This document shows, in pieces, positions 8,872-18,726 of a stretch of DNA of 64,000 nucleotides. Under the pieces are notes generated by a model. The model saw only the letters and a program-made list of their open reading frames with translations, did not search any database and had not been told where the DNA came from. The position numbers and the translations under genes are program-made. Where the stretch lies: NCBI GenBank assembly GCA_027487485.1, contig JAIYDN010000088.1:62001-126000 (forward strand), written 5' to 3'. Numbering within the stretch: the stretch's first letter is position 1; each line of letters begins with the position of its first letter. This DNA is from Planctomycetaceae bacterium. Its GTDB lineage: Bacteria > Planctomycetota > Planctomycetia > Pirellulales > Pirellulaceae.

Positions 8872-10880
8872 AGGCTTTTCATTCTCCTCTTTGTCTCGGA
8901 TGGTTGCTGTATGTCCTGAGCTTGCTTATACAGCCATCATTTGCCCAGCTGCATGATTTCTCTGTCGACGCGATGAAAGTGGGTTCGGTTTTCGCCAATG
9001 GCCAGCTCAGGGGAAGCTGCTTCTATGTTGACGAACGAGGTTACATCGCAACGACTTTCACCAACGTCCTTGGCGCTAGTGAGGTGACAATCCTTTTTAG
9101 TAACGGACAAGTTTATCGCGTGACTGGAGTCATTTCGGCTTCGAAAGGTAAGGACATCGCGATCTTGAAAATGGTTTCTAAAACCAAATCCAAGAAGAAG
9201 GTCCCTAAAACAGAGGCTCTTAACTTAGACGTCGATGCCGATCCAAAAATCGATGATGAGGTGTACCCGTGGGGAGGTCCAAAGTCGCTAGCTGCTGAGA
9301 CCAATGTATCATTCCCCAAGATCACTCGACGGTTACTTGGTCAGGAATACGCGATAGGTTTGACGAGGGATACCGAGGAACATATCGGCAGCGACCCAGA
9401 TGCACTTTGGTTTTGGCTGAGTCTTACAATGCACGTAAGCTGCAATGGGGGCCCGGTATTTGACAAGAACGGTCATGCCATTGGAATGCTTTCCACAGCG
9501 CTCAGCAACACTCCCAAGTCCGTTTCCGATCCTACTTCGCTCGTCTTCTCGGCTATTCATATCAAGCACGTTCAAGATCTAATTCCGAAGCTTGAAGGGA
9601 AGCCACGGACGTTGAAGTCGCTGGAGAACTGGGACGACGCGCTTCCCAATTTTCAGACAACAGAGCCGGTTCAAGATCTATCAGCTGAACTGCAGCGATC
9701 CCTCAGCGGCACGCTCGGCCGCGGTGATTCTATTGCCAGTCGTTACGCCGATCTACAACGACGTGCCATCGATGCTGAGCAGGAAGGAGAAGTTGTGGCC
9801 AAGCAATTGTTGAAGCTTCAATCGGCCAACTTGGAAATTTTGGCCGATATCGATAAGTTGCAGGTTGAGCTGAACGCGATTCAACCGGAGGAAGCCTTCA
9901 CCGAGACCTTTAAAGAGACGGTCTTGAGGAACAAAGTAACTACCGAAAGGCAACGTGGACCTGACGGTCAGATGAGGGATGTCAGGGTGACCGAGAAAGT
10001 GCCAGAGGAAGTCACGCGAACTCGGACTCGCTTCCGGTTTTCCGCCCGGCAACAATCTGAAAGAGCTGCTCTTCAAACCAACATCGCCGAGAAGCAAGTT
10101 CGGGTTCAAGGGAACCAAAACGAGTACGGATTCGAGTCGAAGGTTCGGTCCCCTTTTCTAGCCCAAGTTCGACAGCACATCGATTTTGAGAGCTTCTGTT
10201 TCGCAGATCCGCTCGGCATGAGAAGCAGGGAAGAACAAAAGCTGCTAGAGGAACAGTTTACGAGTGTTATCGAAGAAGGAGGAGCAGCCGGGATTGTTTA
10301 TTTGTCGAGAGCGATCTGCCGTTTCAATCTTGGTGATCTCGAAAACGCGAAATTCGATTTGAACGAAACCAAGGAAGCAGACCCATCTCTTCGCCGAATG
10401 GCTGGAGCTATGGAAGAACGAATATCGTTATTGGATGGGTCGAAGCTGAGCAACGCGAAATTGCTGAAAGAATTAACGGACGAGTCGGAATTGGATCCCA
10501 GAATCTGGACGCTTGCTGCCAGACTGGAGATGGACTCCAAGGACTATCCGGCAGCCCTGAGGCATTTGGAGAAAGCGGCGTTGTTGGCTCCCCAAGAAGT
10601 TGAGATCCAACTTGGACTAGCATGGCTAGCACTGTCTGCGTCCAAGGTGAACATCAACCAATCTGTCGAAGCAGCCACGAAGGTGGTTCGGATGACTGCA
10701 GGTCGCGATTGGTTTGCAATCGCTTGTTTAGCGGCAGCTTACTCCCATGATCCGAAGTCGACTTTAGCAAAGGACATGCTTGAAGCAGCAATTCGCATTG
10801 CACCAGCTTATGCGTTGGAACGATGCGAAAGATGGCGTTCCAGTTTGAATGCCAACGAGACGATCAAACCAGATTGGTAG
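8868..10880 (+). CDS. Secreted trypsin-fold pseudoprotease with coiled coil and TPR tail
   Basis: The start at 8868 (ATGA overlap with the Hint gene) gives 670 residues beginning with a signal peptide (LYVLSLLIQPSFA). An earlier in-frame ATG at 8841 would spoil it. Residues ~30-240 follow the S1C/DegP-like pattern: G-S-C-F-Y-V-D-E-R-G-Y-I, then A-T-T-F-T-N-V-L where T-N-A-H-V-V is expected, then G-K-D-I-A-I-L-K with the Asp kept, then S-C-N-G-G-P-V-F where G-N-S-G-G-P is expected. The catalytic His and Ser are therefore missing (read as Thr and Asn). A charged coiled-coil section (~280-430) and TPR-like helices (~460-650) follow. A non-catalytic binding role, perhaps towards the Hint protein, is inferred. 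Confidence 0.8.
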   Translation: MKAFHSPLCLGWLLYVLSLLIQPSFAQLHDFSVDAMKVGSVFANGQLRGSCFYVDERGYIATTFTNVLGASEVTILFSNGQVYRVTGVISASKGKDIAILKMVSKTKSKKKVPKTEALNLDVDADPKIDDEVYPWGGPKSLAAETNVSFPKITRRLLGQEYAIGLTRDTEEHIGSDPDALWFWLSLTMHVSCNGGPVFDKNGHAIGMLSTALSNTPKSVSDPTSLVFSAIHIKHVQDLIPKLEGKPRTLKSLENWDDALPNFQTTEPVQDLSAELQRSLSGTLGRGDSIASRYADLQRRAIDAEQEGEVVAKQLLKLQSANLEILADIDKLQVELNAIQPEEAFTETFKETVLRNKVTTERQRGPDGQMRDVRVTEKVPEEVTRTRTRFRFSARQQSERAALQTNIAEKQVRVQGNQNEYGFESKVRSPFLAQVRQHIDFESFCFADPLGMRSREEQKLLEEQFTSVIEEGGAAGIVYLSRAICRFNLGDLENAKFDLNETKEADPSLRRMAGAMEERISLLDGSKLSNAKLLKELTDESELDPRIWTLAARLEMDSKDYPAALRHLEKAALLAPQEVEIQLGLAWLALSASKVNINQSVEAATKVVRMTAGRDWFAIACLAAAYSHDPKSTLAKDMLEAAIRIAPAYALERCERWRSSLNANETIKPDW

Positions 10881-10919
10881 GCGATTTGCAATGACGCGTC
10901 GAAAGCAGATTCTTCGATG

Positions 10920-12128
10920 CTAGTTTCTCTTGCGCAGCTTTAGCTCGTGCAGCACTTCGGGTGATGGTAAACCGAGGATTCCTCGCCCTTCCTGGAGCCT
11001 TGCGTTGAGGTCGTCTTCAATCTCTTGAACGCCCGGTTGCCAGAAGCGTTGAATCTCATTAGCTGTCAGCGGCTTGAAAGAACGGACCACTCGCATCCCA
11101 ACCATTCGGGATGGGTCCGACGTGTGCCACCAAGGACTATTGGGAAGATCAGGATCAATATCGCTCCATGCATCTTTGTCCGACGCCAATCGAACTGAGG
11201 ATCGGACTTGGTTGGGGGCGTCGCTCCAGCAACCACCACGAACGCAAATCGAGTTGGGCGAGGTAGGCCATTGAGTGCTTTGGTGCCCTAAGAAGAATCC
11301 ACCCGCTTGATTCTGATAGCCAAGCGAAGAATGCTGCTCAACTGTCCACTCCCAGACGTTTCCATGCATATCATGCAATCCAAATTGGTTTGGCTCTTTG
11401 GTTCCGACCACGGCTGCTCCTTCCTCTCTCGAAAAGACCGCGAATCGATCGAGATCGCGAATGTCATCGCCAAAACAATAGGCCGCAAGAGAACCGGCTC
11501 GGGCTGCATGTTCCCATTCCGCTTCGGTTGGAATTCGATGTTGAAGTCCAGTTACGCCGCTAAGCCATTTCGTGTATTGCTTGGCTGCATAGTTCGTCAT
11601 GGAAACCGCAGGATGTTTTGGAGTAGGGGTATACTCTTCGTGATGCAGTGGAGCATAGAGTGGGGTTGGCACCGTAACCGCATCCGCGTAGTTGGCTGAG
11701 GTTACTTTTCTCATCCCGCTTCTTGCCGCTTTTTTAAAGACTTCGTATGTCTGCATGAAGCATTGATACTCGGCCCAGGTGACTTCGGTTTTGCCGACCC
11801 AATACGGCTCCAATTGCACTTCAAACTGAGGCCCTTCATCAGGATTTCGACCTGATTCCGTAGTCGGCGAACCAATCCGCGTTTTGCCTCCTGGTACCGG
11901 AATCATTTCGAATACAACACCTGTATCGCCTAGTTCCTGAACGTATGGGATCATGTAGACTGCTGAATCACCATCAACCTGTACAAAGTGACCGGAAGCC
12001 GGTTTGTCATAAGCAATGCCGCTTTGCTTAGAATTGTCGCTTTGGCTTCGGACTATTGATACGCAACAAGAAATGCACACGACCAATAGGATATGTTGCG
12101 TTGCTGCGGGGAAAGCTGAAAATCGCAT
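10920..12128 (-). CDS. Secreted FGE-sulfatase-fold (SUMF1-like) protein
   Basis: The ATG at 12128 gives 402 residues with a signal peptide (HILLVVCISCCVSIVRS); a TTG at 12173 is possible but less likely. The body is a C-type-lectin-like FGE domain: F-E-M-I-P-V-P-G-G, Y-W-V-G-K-T-E-V-T, R-I-P-T-E-A-E-W-E-H-A, D-M-H-G-N-V-W-E-W and R-G-G-C-W. True formylglycine-generating enzymes use a cysteine pair in the C-terminal segment. Here the corresponding stretch reads S-D-A-P-N-Q-V-R-S-S-V-R without the expected S-x-C, so sulfatase-activating activity is doubtful. EgtB-type iron ligands were not seen either. A sulfatase lies 4 kb away on the same strand, but the two are separated by three genes on the other strand, so they do not form an operon. 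Confidence 0.82.
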   Translation of the reverse strand: MRFSAFPAATQHILLVVCISCCVSIVRSQSDNSKQSGIAYDKPASGHFVQVDGDSAVYMIPYVQELGDTGVVFEMIPVPGGKTRIGSPTTESGRNPDEGPQFEVQLEPYWVGKTEVTWAEYQCFMQTYEVFKKAARSGMRKVTSANYADAVTVPTPLYAPLHHEEYTPTPKHPAVSMTNYAAKQYTKWLSGVTGLQHRIPTEAEWEHAARAGSLAAYCFGDDIRDLDRFAVFSREEGAAVVGTKEPNQFGLHDMHGNVWEWTVEQHSSLGYQNQAGGFFLGHQSTQWPTSPNSICVRGGCWSDAPNQVRSSVRLASDKDAWSDIDPDLPNSPWWHTSDPSRMVGMRVVRSFKPLTANEIQRFWQPGVQEIEDDLNARLQEGRGILGLPSPEVLHELKLRKRN

Positions 12129-12304
12129 TGAAAGAGGGTATCCAGTTCGTTGAAGCAGGAGATCTTTTCTCAAACCGTCTTTTCCTGATCTTCGTTATAC
12201 TATCGCGATCGACGCTGCTTGCAATAAGATTCAGTGGCAGCGTTTCTTGGATTCGGGACGGACATTGAGAAACATCTGCATAGAGGAAAACAGAGGAGAG
12301 AATC

Positions 12305-13936
12305 GTGATTGGGGAAGAACCCGAAGTAACGGCAATGTTTTTGCAGCATGAAGGCGTTTCTATCATGGAGGGCCTTGATTCCGACACTGGGATTACGCTG
12401 ATCGCTCTCTTGTCAGAGGATCCCGATGATTGGACCGAAGCGAAGAGCGTTTGGCCCCGATATCGTACACCTGCGGTGCCCGAGTTCGTCGACAGCTTGC
12501 TAACGCATTCCGTTTCCTTGCAAAAAGGATTGCAAGAAATCGAAGCGGCCAAAAGTTGGATTGTGGTGGACTTCGTTAACAAACGGCTTCTTACTGGCGG
12601 TCAGTTCATGGCCATTGAACACGACAACGTTTTCGCAATGCACGTGGATGAAGCAGGTGATTATCATTGGCCCTTGAGTGTTCATCTGCCTCCTTGGTGG
12701 GAGCTTCTGACCGGTGTCTCGGTGGGGATGATCAGCCAAGAACGGCAACAACCTTGGACCAAACCCAATGTGGATCGCACGATTCTGTTTGGTGACCCCT
12801 TGCTGGATTATATTGCAACCAACGTTCTGCTAGTTGTTCAGTCAGAGCAGTGGTTGCAAGAATCGGCGAAAGACGAGCCTAAGAATAGATATCCTTTCAC
12901 CGTACAAGTGCATCGCGACTGGTTGATGACTCCCCGCGAAGATTTGGGTGGACGTATGCCTAGGCAATTGTTGCACGGTGCGAGAGGCTGGGTCGAAAAG
13001 GTGATATGGGGGCAGAGGCGGCGACTGGAAGATGGCGAGCCACTGGTAGCAATGCCGGGCGATTGGTCCAGTTACCCGACAGCTCCCATGGGGACGGAAG
13101 AAATTTCTCTTTATTTTAATCTGTGTCGCGAGCTAATCGAGGCCGGTTGGATTTGGTGCACCAAGAACGAACAGGCTATCGATTCAAACAAGATCGATTC
13201 AGACAAAGCGGCAGGTCAGCACTCCGAGCTTATGTCATTCCTGAAGGATGTTCGCGACAACTGGTTGGAAAGCTCCTTCGAAGGTGGGAAGCCACCGAGC
13301 TTAGTGATCGAATGCGAACGACGTCGTGTTCCGCGCGGCGTTGGTGTACCTATCGACGGGATCAACGGTGTAGAATCCGAGCAGCATGTCATGGATTGCG
13401 ATTGTCCCATTTGCGAGATGATGGCAGATGGGGCGTTTGGCATCACCTTTACAGGCATTGATGGATATCAATTGGAACTGGATGATGAATTTGCTTTCTC
13501 CTTGTATGAGACTCGAGAAGAATGGGAAGAAAACTTGAACGAGTTTGCTTCTTTCAGTGAAACTGGCAGCTTTGAGAGCGAAGCCGATGAAACAGATGAA
13601 TCAACGGAACCAGAGGATGATTTTCCATCAGTTTGGTCCGGAGTGAATACGACCGACGATCTGCCTGGAGACAAAAGCGGCACTCTCAAAATGGCTTTCA
13701 TGGTTGCTGAAGTGATCTCAACACTGAAAAGTTTGGATGCCCCCCACGATTCAATCCAACGATTGAATCAGCTCTTCAGCAGCTATCGTCGCGACACCAG
13801 CTTGGAAAAGCCCCGGGGCGCTATCGCGCTCCAAGAAATCCTGGAAGAACTGTCCGAAACCTATCCCGAGCTGGTTTCCATGTCGGCGGACTTACAAAGT
13901 CAAATCGACGAGGCCATTCGCAATTTACCTTATTAA
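12305..13936 (+). CDS. Hypothetical acidic protein with C-x-C-x-x-C motif
   Basis: No known family was recognised in this 543-residue protein. The GTG at 12305 is chosen because GAGGAG lies about eight bases upstream; ATGs at 12335 and 12365 are alternatives. There is no signal peptide or membrane segment. The first ~280 residues are mixed and tryptophan-rich. Near residue 365 is D-C-D-C-P-I-C-E-M-M, which could bind a metal. A strongly acidic, Glu/Ser-rich stretch (about 400-455) then leads to a helical C-terminus. It is transcribed divergently from the FGE-fold gene with under 180 bp between the starts, so the two may share regulation. Length, codon use and start signal support a real gene. 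Confidence 0.7.
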   Translation: MIGEEPEVTAMFLQHEGVSIMEGLDSDTGITLIALLSEDPDDWTEAKSVWPRYRTPAVPEFVDSLLTHSVSLQKGLQEIEAAKSWIVVDFVNKRLLTGGQFMAIEHDNVFAMHVDEAGDYHWPLSVHLPPWWELLTGVSVGMISQERQQPWTKPNVDRTILFGDPLLDYIATNVLLVVQSEQWLQESAKDEPKNRYPFTVQVHRDWLMTPREDLGGRMPRQLLHGARGWVEKVIWGQRRRLEDGEPLVAMPGDWSSYPTAPMGTEEISLYFNLCRELIEAGWIWCTKNEQAIDSNKIDSDKAAGQHSELMSFLKDVRDNWLESSFEGGKPPSLVIECERRRVPRGVGVPIDGINGVESEQHVMDCDCPICEMMADGAFGITFTGIDGYQLELDDEFAFSLYETREEWEENLNEFASFSETGSFESEADETDESTEPEDDFPSVWSGVNTTDDLPGDKSGTLKMAFMVAEVISTLKSLDAPHDSIQRLNQLFSSYRRDTSLEKPRGAIALQEILEELSETYPELVSMSADLQSQIDEAIRNLPY

Positions 13937-14097
13937 GCCTTGTTATCGCCGAGCAAGTTTCGACGTGGAGCCAGCGTATTCCTAGCATTTTCGAGAAAGT
14001 AAACTTCGAGATCGACACACGTTGTCTTGAGAGCTAGATATACTAACATCAGCGCAGGCTAGCAACGATTCGCAAAGTAGATCAACCGTCGAGATTC

Positions 14098-14856
14098 ATG
14101 AATAGCACACTGATTGCCAGTATCTTATTTGCCGCTTTGGTTGTGGCGACTCTTTTGGGACGCAGTTTGAGAAAGCGTCTTCCCGCGGATCACCTGAGCG
14201 CGGAATCCAGAGACGCCGTGAAATTGGCTGTGGGACTCGTCGCCACCATGACGGCCTTGTTGTTAGGTCTACTTGTTAGTTCAGCAAAAAACACCTACGA
14301 CACACAACGTACTCAAATCATTGTGATGGCATCCAAAGTGTCATTCCTGGGCCGAGTTCTACAAACTTACGGTCCGGAAACGGCAGAGGCGCGAGACTTG
14401 ATTCGCGATGCTGCAGTCGATGGACTTCATCGTATGTGGCCGGACGAGCCTGGGGCTCGGGGTGAGCTAACCGCGAGCGCACCCTCCGGCGAAGGTGCCT
14501 ACGCAGCCCTTCAAGCTCTTACCCCACATAACGACTTTCAGCGAGGCTTGAAAGAACAAGCGATTACACTTGCAACAGATATTGGTCAGATTCGCATGTT
14601 GATGCTGGCAGAGGCCGTACCCTCGCTCCCTAGAATACTCCTTCTGTCTGTCGGCAGCTGGTTGGTGGTTATTTTTCTTTGCTTCGGTTTGCTTGCGCCG
14701 CCAAATGGGACAACCGCGTTGTCGCTAGCAACAGCGGCTCTTTCTGTGGCAGTCGCGATTTTTCTGATGATTGAACTCGACCAACCCCTAGGTGGTATGA
14801 TCCGAATTTCCAGCGAGCCGATGAACCAGGCAATCAAGATGCTTACAGGGACCTGA
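14098..14856 (+). CDS. DUF4239-type (bestrophin-like) membrane protein
   Basis: A 252-residue integral membrane protein with four hydrophobic segments: about residues 3-20, 44-62 (VGLVATMTALLLGLLVSSA), 177-200 and 203-225. The second ends in S-S-A-K-N-T-Y-D, and the polar loop that follows holds A-x-x-V-S-F-L-G-R-V-L-Q-T-Y-G-P. This arrangement matches DUF4239 proteins, which resemble bestrophin channels by fold prediction but have no established transport activity. It stands alone, with a 161-base untranslated stretch before it and the coiled-coil gene after it. Channel function is only a family-level suggestion. Confidence 0.72.
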   Translation: MNSTLIASILFAALVVATLLGRSLRKRLPADHLSAESRDAVKLAVGLVATMTALLLGLLVSSAKNTYDTQRTQIIVMASKVSFLGRVLQTYGPETAEARDLIRDAAVDGLHRMWPDEPGARGELTASAPSGEGAYAALQALTPHNDFQRGLKEQAITLATDIGQIRMLMLAEAVPSLPRILLLSVGSWLVVIFLCFGLLAPPNGTTALSLATAALSVAVAIFLMIELDQPLGGMIRISSEPMNQAIKMLTGT

Positions 14857-14960
14857 TAGTATCCCATGCGTGCTCTCGTAAAAGCGTTTTGATCGCCTTA
14901 TCATCTAGATGGTTTTGTTCCGAATACACTCTCCCCATTGTTGAACCCAAGGAATCTCTC

Positions 14961-15713
14961 ATGAAGATCTATGCCTGCTCGAAACTGTTGGTTGGTTTTA
15001 TGTTGTTGACTGGCCAGGCGCTCTTCGCTTCCGATATCGACGACCTACGTAACAAAGCCAAATCGATGCAAACCAAAGCGGCACATTTGGCCGAACAGGG
15101 AAAAATGGATCAAGCCCAACGTCTCGAGAAAGAGTCCATTAAACTATTGGAAATGGCCGAACATCAGGAAGCAATTTCGAGAGAACGCGGTGAAAGCGAA
15201 AGCGGCGTCAAAAACGACCGAGAAGTATCGCGATTGAAAGATCGTCTCAATGATTTGCGCAACAAAGAACGAATACTGCACGATGAGAATGGTTCACAGT
15301 CCGATTTCGAAAAAGTGCACGGCGAGATTGCAGATATCGAACGCGAACTCCATAAAATTCATTCTCGTCATACTGACAGAGTCCACGGTCAACCAAAACA
15401 CCTCCATCCGCAACACCGGACTCAAATGGAAAAGCTGGAGAGGGTTGGTCAGCGAGTGCAACATTTGCGAATTGCATCGCAACATGCCAAGCTGGCCGAG
15501 GTGCATGAACTGGCTCATCAACTCATGGCAAGAGCGGAAGATATGGAACGGGACATGCAAGCTGCAAAAAAGCAGCTTGCTGCTGAAATGCAAGCTTTCG
15601 CAGAACAACCTAGAGAGGGCCATTCTGAGCTTGTCTCTCAGTTGAAAGAAGAGAACGAGCGATTGAAGGCTGAGATTCGTGAACTGAAACGCAACGCCGA
15701 CCGACGCTATTGA
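14961..15713 (+). CDS. Exported coiled-coil protein
   Basis: The ATG at 14961 has AAGGA upstream and starts a signal peptide (LLVGFMLLTGQALFAS), giving 250 residues; an upstream in-frame ATG at 14889 would bury it. Almost the whole mature protein is charged heptad repeat, with dense Lys/Glu/Gln and stretches such as RLKDRLNDLRNKERI and LKEENERLKAEIRELKR, and a His-rich patch near residue 145. It is a periplasmic or envelope coiled coil of unknown partner. No enzymatic motif is present. It converges on the sulfatase gene with only 11 bases between the stops. Confidence 0.7.
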   Translation: MKIYACSKLLVGFMLLTGQALFASDIDDLRNKAKSMQTKAAHLAEQGKMDQAQRLEKESIKLLEMAEHQEAISRERGESESGVKNDREVSRLKDRLNDLRNKERILHDENGSQSDFEKVHGEIADIERELHKIHSRHTDRVHGQPKHLHPQHRTQMEKLERVGQRVQHLRIASQHAKLAEVHELAHQLMARAEDMERDMQAAKKQLAAEMQAFAEQPREGHSELVSQLKEENERLKAEIRELKRNADRRY

Positions 15714-15724
15714 ACGGCGACGTT

Positions 15725-17311
15725 TTAGCTTTTGGGAATCGGGACTTGGCTTGGTTGCTCAAAGTCTGTTGGTTCCACCCAACCCGCGTTGACGGCGTCG
15801 CCCCGCATGAACTTTTCGTAGAATCCACCGCCCGTGGTTGGCGAATACTTATCAAATACTTCGCCCTGTCCATTCATGCGAGGGTCGCCTTGGGATTGGA
15901 GCATTTTTTCCATGCGCTGATGCAACGCTATCGCATACTGCTCCATGCCCGGGTTTGAAGCGACGTTGCGAATGCAATCTCTGTCGACATGCAGATCATA
16001 TAGTTCCTGGGCGGGGCGCATTCCAAAATTGAGCCGCCAGAATACGTTCGCTCGGTCGATGCGACCGAGTTGAAGGATGTTCGATTTCGTTGGGCTGCCG
16101 TCTGTGTCAAGGTAACCAGTCTCGGGATTACCGGCGGGCCAGCGCGATGGTTCGTAATTGCAAAGATAAAGGAACTCGGAAGTGACAATGCCACGAATGG
16201 GATACCCAGCGTTATTTGGACGCCCCACGTCGGTACGCTCTTTTCCAATGAGTACATGGTCGCGTTCCGGGACAATACGACCGGTCAAATGACTATCCAA
16301 AATCGGCCGCCAGCTTTTGCCTGTGATAGGCATCATTCCGCTGTTATTCCATGGAATGTCTGCATAATCCAGTATGGTCGCGGCTAGGTCCGTGAAATCC
16401 ACGAAGTCATCGATCACACGGCCCGGATACTTCATACCGATCGGCCAGCGAATCGCGAGAGGAATGTGGTTTGAATCATGGTAGGTATATCCCTTCACGC
16501 GAGGGAATGGCATACCGTGGTCGCTCGTGACGATAACAAGCGTATTGTCGAGCAACCCACGATGCTCAAGTTCGTCCAGCATCCGTCCAAGATGATTGTC
16601 CATATGCTCAACTTCGAAGGCATAGTCAAGCATGTCATGCCGCACGGTCTCGTTGTCGGGCCAATAACCGGGAACGCGATCAATATCCTCGAGCTGCTTG
16701 CCACCCTTGTTGACGCCCACTTGAAACTCATATGGCCGATGTGGTTCGGTACTGCCGTACCAAAAGCACCAAGGAGTGTCGGAAGGCGCAACATCCAGAA
16801 AGTCTTTGAAGTTCGCGGCATAGTCATTGTTCTCCATCGCTTGGGCAGGTGGAGTAGATCTGAACTTGTCAAAGCGATTTCCCGTTATAGCGCGCGGCTT
16901 ACCATGGATGTCGTTGGCGATGCCGGGTCCCCATCCCTTGCCGGTGATACCTACGTGCCAGCCCTTTTCCATAAGCACTTCGGGCCAACTCTTCAGCTTG
17001 GGCGGAAACACTGCCAAGTGATTACCAGCCTCCTCGTTCTGCCAAAGATGGCGCCCCGTGAGCAGAATCGCACGCGAGGGAGCACATTTCGCCATCGGCG
17101 TATAAGCGTTCCGAAACAGAAGCCCTTCCCGAGCAACGCGATCAAAAGCGACTGTCTTTACCCAAGGGGTACCATAAGCTCCCGCATGCAGGCCCCAATC
17201 ATCCGCGATCGCAAACAGGATGTTCGGTCGCGATGCATCGGATGCATTCAGTGAAAGAGTACCACTAAGGCTAGCAAGTAGCAGAAGGACAAGTTTCGTG
17301 ATATTGGACAT
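15725..17311 (-). CDS. Secreted type I sulfatase (arylsulfatase family)
   Basis: A 528-residue protein from the ATG at 17311, which begins directly at a signal peptide ([18 protein letters not shown]); an in-frame ATG at 17368 adds 19 residues. The sulfatase core opens with [13 protein letters not shown] (metal-binding Asp pair). The C-A-P-S-R site has the Cys that is normally converted to formylglycine, followed by T-G-R-H. Later V-T-S-D-H-G-M-P supplies the second metal pair. All key residues are present, so an active enzyme hydrolysing sulfate esters, probably on sulfated polysaccharide, is expected in the periplasm or outside. Sulfatases of this type are very numerous in marine planctomycetes. 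No polysaccharide lyase or glycosidase adjoins it, so the substrate cannot be named. Confidence 0.93.
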   Translation of the reverse strand: MSNITKLVLLLLASLSGTLSLNASDASRPNILFAIADDWGLHAGAYGTPWVKTVAFDRVAREGLLFRNAYTPMAKCAPSRAILLTGRHLWQNEEAGNHLAVFPPKLKSWPEVLMEKGWHVGITGKGWGPGIANDIHGKPRAITGNRFDKFRSTPPAQAMENNDYAANFKDFLDVAPSDTPWCFWYGSTEPHRPYEFQVGVNKGGKQLEDIDRVPGYWPDNETVRHDMLDYAFEVEHMDNHLGRMLDELEHRGLLDNTLVIVTSDHGMPFPRVKGYTYHDSNHIPLAIRWPIGMKYPGRVIDDFVDFTDLAATILDYADIPWNNSGMMPITGKSWRPILDSHLTGRIVPERDHVLIGKERTDVGRPNNAGYPIRGIVTSEFLYLCNYEPSRWPAGNPETGYLDTDGSPTKSNILQLGRIDRANVFWRLNFGMRPAQELYDLHVDRDCIRNVASNPGMEQYAIALHQRMEKMLQSQGDPRMNGQGEVFDKYSPTTGGGFYEKFMRGDAVNAGWVEPTDFEQPSQVPIPKS

Positions 17312-17463
17312 GCGGGATCTCTTGGGTGAGTCGTTTCGCTTTTTGACAAGTTGCACAATTGTAATCATCTTCCCTCGCTTCTACGAAATTTCAAAAATCT
17401 CAAGAGAGCAATTCTGCTATAATTCACGGAAGTAGCAAAAGGTGACCGCCGGAGAAATCCACC

Positions 17464-18072
17464 ATGTCTCATTCTAGGGTCCACGAAGACCAAGCACCCT
17501 ATCAATCGGCGTTCGACCTTCCGTTGACATTACGCGTGAATGATTCCTTCGAAGAATTCGTTCGTCTAAATCCTGACTTGGGCGTCGAACAGAATTCCAA
17601 TGGGGAGATCGTCATTCTGTCACCACCTGGTGGCGAATCTTCAAATCTTAATTCTGAGATCACTTTTCAACTGCGTGGGTGGGCAAAGCGATTTGGCGGA
17701 ACAACCTTCGACTCGTCGGTCATTTTTTGTCTTCCAGATGGCTCGAAACGCTCGCCGGACGCTTCATGGATATCTTCGGAGCGTTGGATGTCGTTGTCTC
17801 AGGAAGACCGAAGAAAATTCCCTCCCATGGTTCCTGATTTTGTGATTGAATTGAGATCCTACAGCGACCGATTAAAGCAACTCCAGACGAAGATGCAATC
17901 TTATATAGACAACGGTGTTCGGCTGGGTTGGTTGATCGATCCACAAACATCCCGAGTCCACATTTATCAGCCGAGTAAGACGATTGAAATTCTGGAATCC
18001 CCCGAAACGGTTTCGCATGCTCAAATACTGCCTGCATTCTCGCTCGACCTAAAGCCCATATGGAAGCAGTAA
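17464..18072 (+). CDS. Uma2-family (DUF820) putative restriction-type endonuclease
   Basis: A 202-residue cytoplasmic protein with the Uma2 pattern: an N-terminal F-E-E-F-V-R-L-N-P segment, G-E-I-V-I-L-S-P-P-G-G, R-S-P-D-A-S-W-I, and the PD-(D/E)XK-like core D-F-V-I-E-L-R-S followed by Q-T-K-M-Q-S-Y-I-D-N-G and G-W-L-I-D-P. Family members are abundant in cyanobacteria and planctomycetes, often as solitary genes, and their biological role is unproven. There is a GGAG about ten bases before the ATG. No toxin/antitoxin partner or methylase lies beside it; the neighbours are a sulfatase and a DUF1579 gene. Confidence 0.85.
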   Translation: MSHSRVHEDQAPYQSAFDLPLTLRVNDSFEEFVRLNPDLGVEQNSNGEIVILSPPGGESSNLNSEITFQLRGWAKRFGGTTFDSSVIFCLPDGSKRSPDASWISSERWMSLSQEDRRKFPPMVPDFVIELRSYSDRLKQLQTKMQSYIDNGVRLGWLIDPQTSRVHIYQPSKTIEILESPETVSHAQILPAFSLDLKPIWKQ

Positions 18073-18104
18073 GAACTCTCACGTTACTGCAGTTACCGAA
18101 CTAG

Positions 18105-18590
18105 CTACTTTCTTCTCGTATGTTTACCGTTCATGAACTTGACCCATTGGCCGTTGCCATCAAGAAACTGGGACGAGAACAGGTAAGTGTCGTGATCAAC
18201 GACTTCGATAATGTCTTGGTACTTGGCCATGCTACCATCGCCTGAGAAACTTGGGCCTTCGGCATCCAAGGTTAGAACCCGACGATCAGCATCCAACGAT
18301 CCTTCATAGAGCCAGTGATGGGTCATGCAGGAGGCAATAAAAGAACCAACGAATTTTCCGCGAGCGGGATCGAAGCCCAAGCTCACCAAAGATTGCATGG
18401 ACGAATCATCCGGCCCCTCGGTTTCCATTTCTCCCAAGGTCCACAGGGAACCAAGCGATCGAGTTGACTGTTTGCCAACCGATTTCATCGGAGGCTGGTC
18501 AGGGCCCATCACGTATTCTGCATCTAGGTCCCAGTCGCCAACCAATTGCAACAGATATTGGTGTTCAGGAGTTGGTTCAGGAATTTGCAT
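18105..18590 (-). CDS. DUF1579 domain protein
   Basis: A 161-residue soluble protein without a signal peptide. It shows the DUF1579 layout: L-V-G-D-W-D-L-D near the N-terminus, R-S-L-G-S-L-W-T-L-G-E, G-F-D-P-A-R-G-K-F-V-G-S-F and a C-terminal strand ending M-N-G-K-H-T-R. The family folds as a lipocalin/FABP-like barrel, but no function has been assigned. AGGA four bases upstream supports the ATG at 18590. It sits between the Uma2 gene (convergent, 32 bases apart) and the sigma-54 activator gene (same strand). Confidence 0.8.
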   Translation of the reverse strand: MQIPEPTPEHQYLLQLVGDWDLDAEYVMGPDQPPMKSVGKQSTRSLGSLWTLGEMETEGPDDSSMQSLVSLGFDPARGKFVGSFIASCMTHHWLYEGSLDADRRVLTLDAEGPSFSGDGSMAKYQDIIEVVDHDTYLFSSQFLDGNGQWVKFMNGKHTRRK

Positions 18591-18726
18591 GTTTTCCTAT
18601 CAAGGGCTCTAAGGAGTTGTCAAAAAGTCTAAGGGCTCCCATGTTAGCATCGAACAAACGGTGGAACAATCGAACTCAATTCGTATAGTTGCTCTTTTAT
18701 CCGGCACTGATTTTTGAAATCGAAGG

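Noticed and set aside
16478-17254. A 258-codon plus-strand frame opposite the sulfatase
   Set aside because: The sulfatase frame has all family motifs; the opposite frame has none and mirrors its codon pattern.
17464-18590. Uma2 and DUF1579 genes as a toxin-antitoxin or defence pair
   Set aside because: They are convergent, unrelated to known pairs, and no methylase, antitoxin or recombinase is adjacent.
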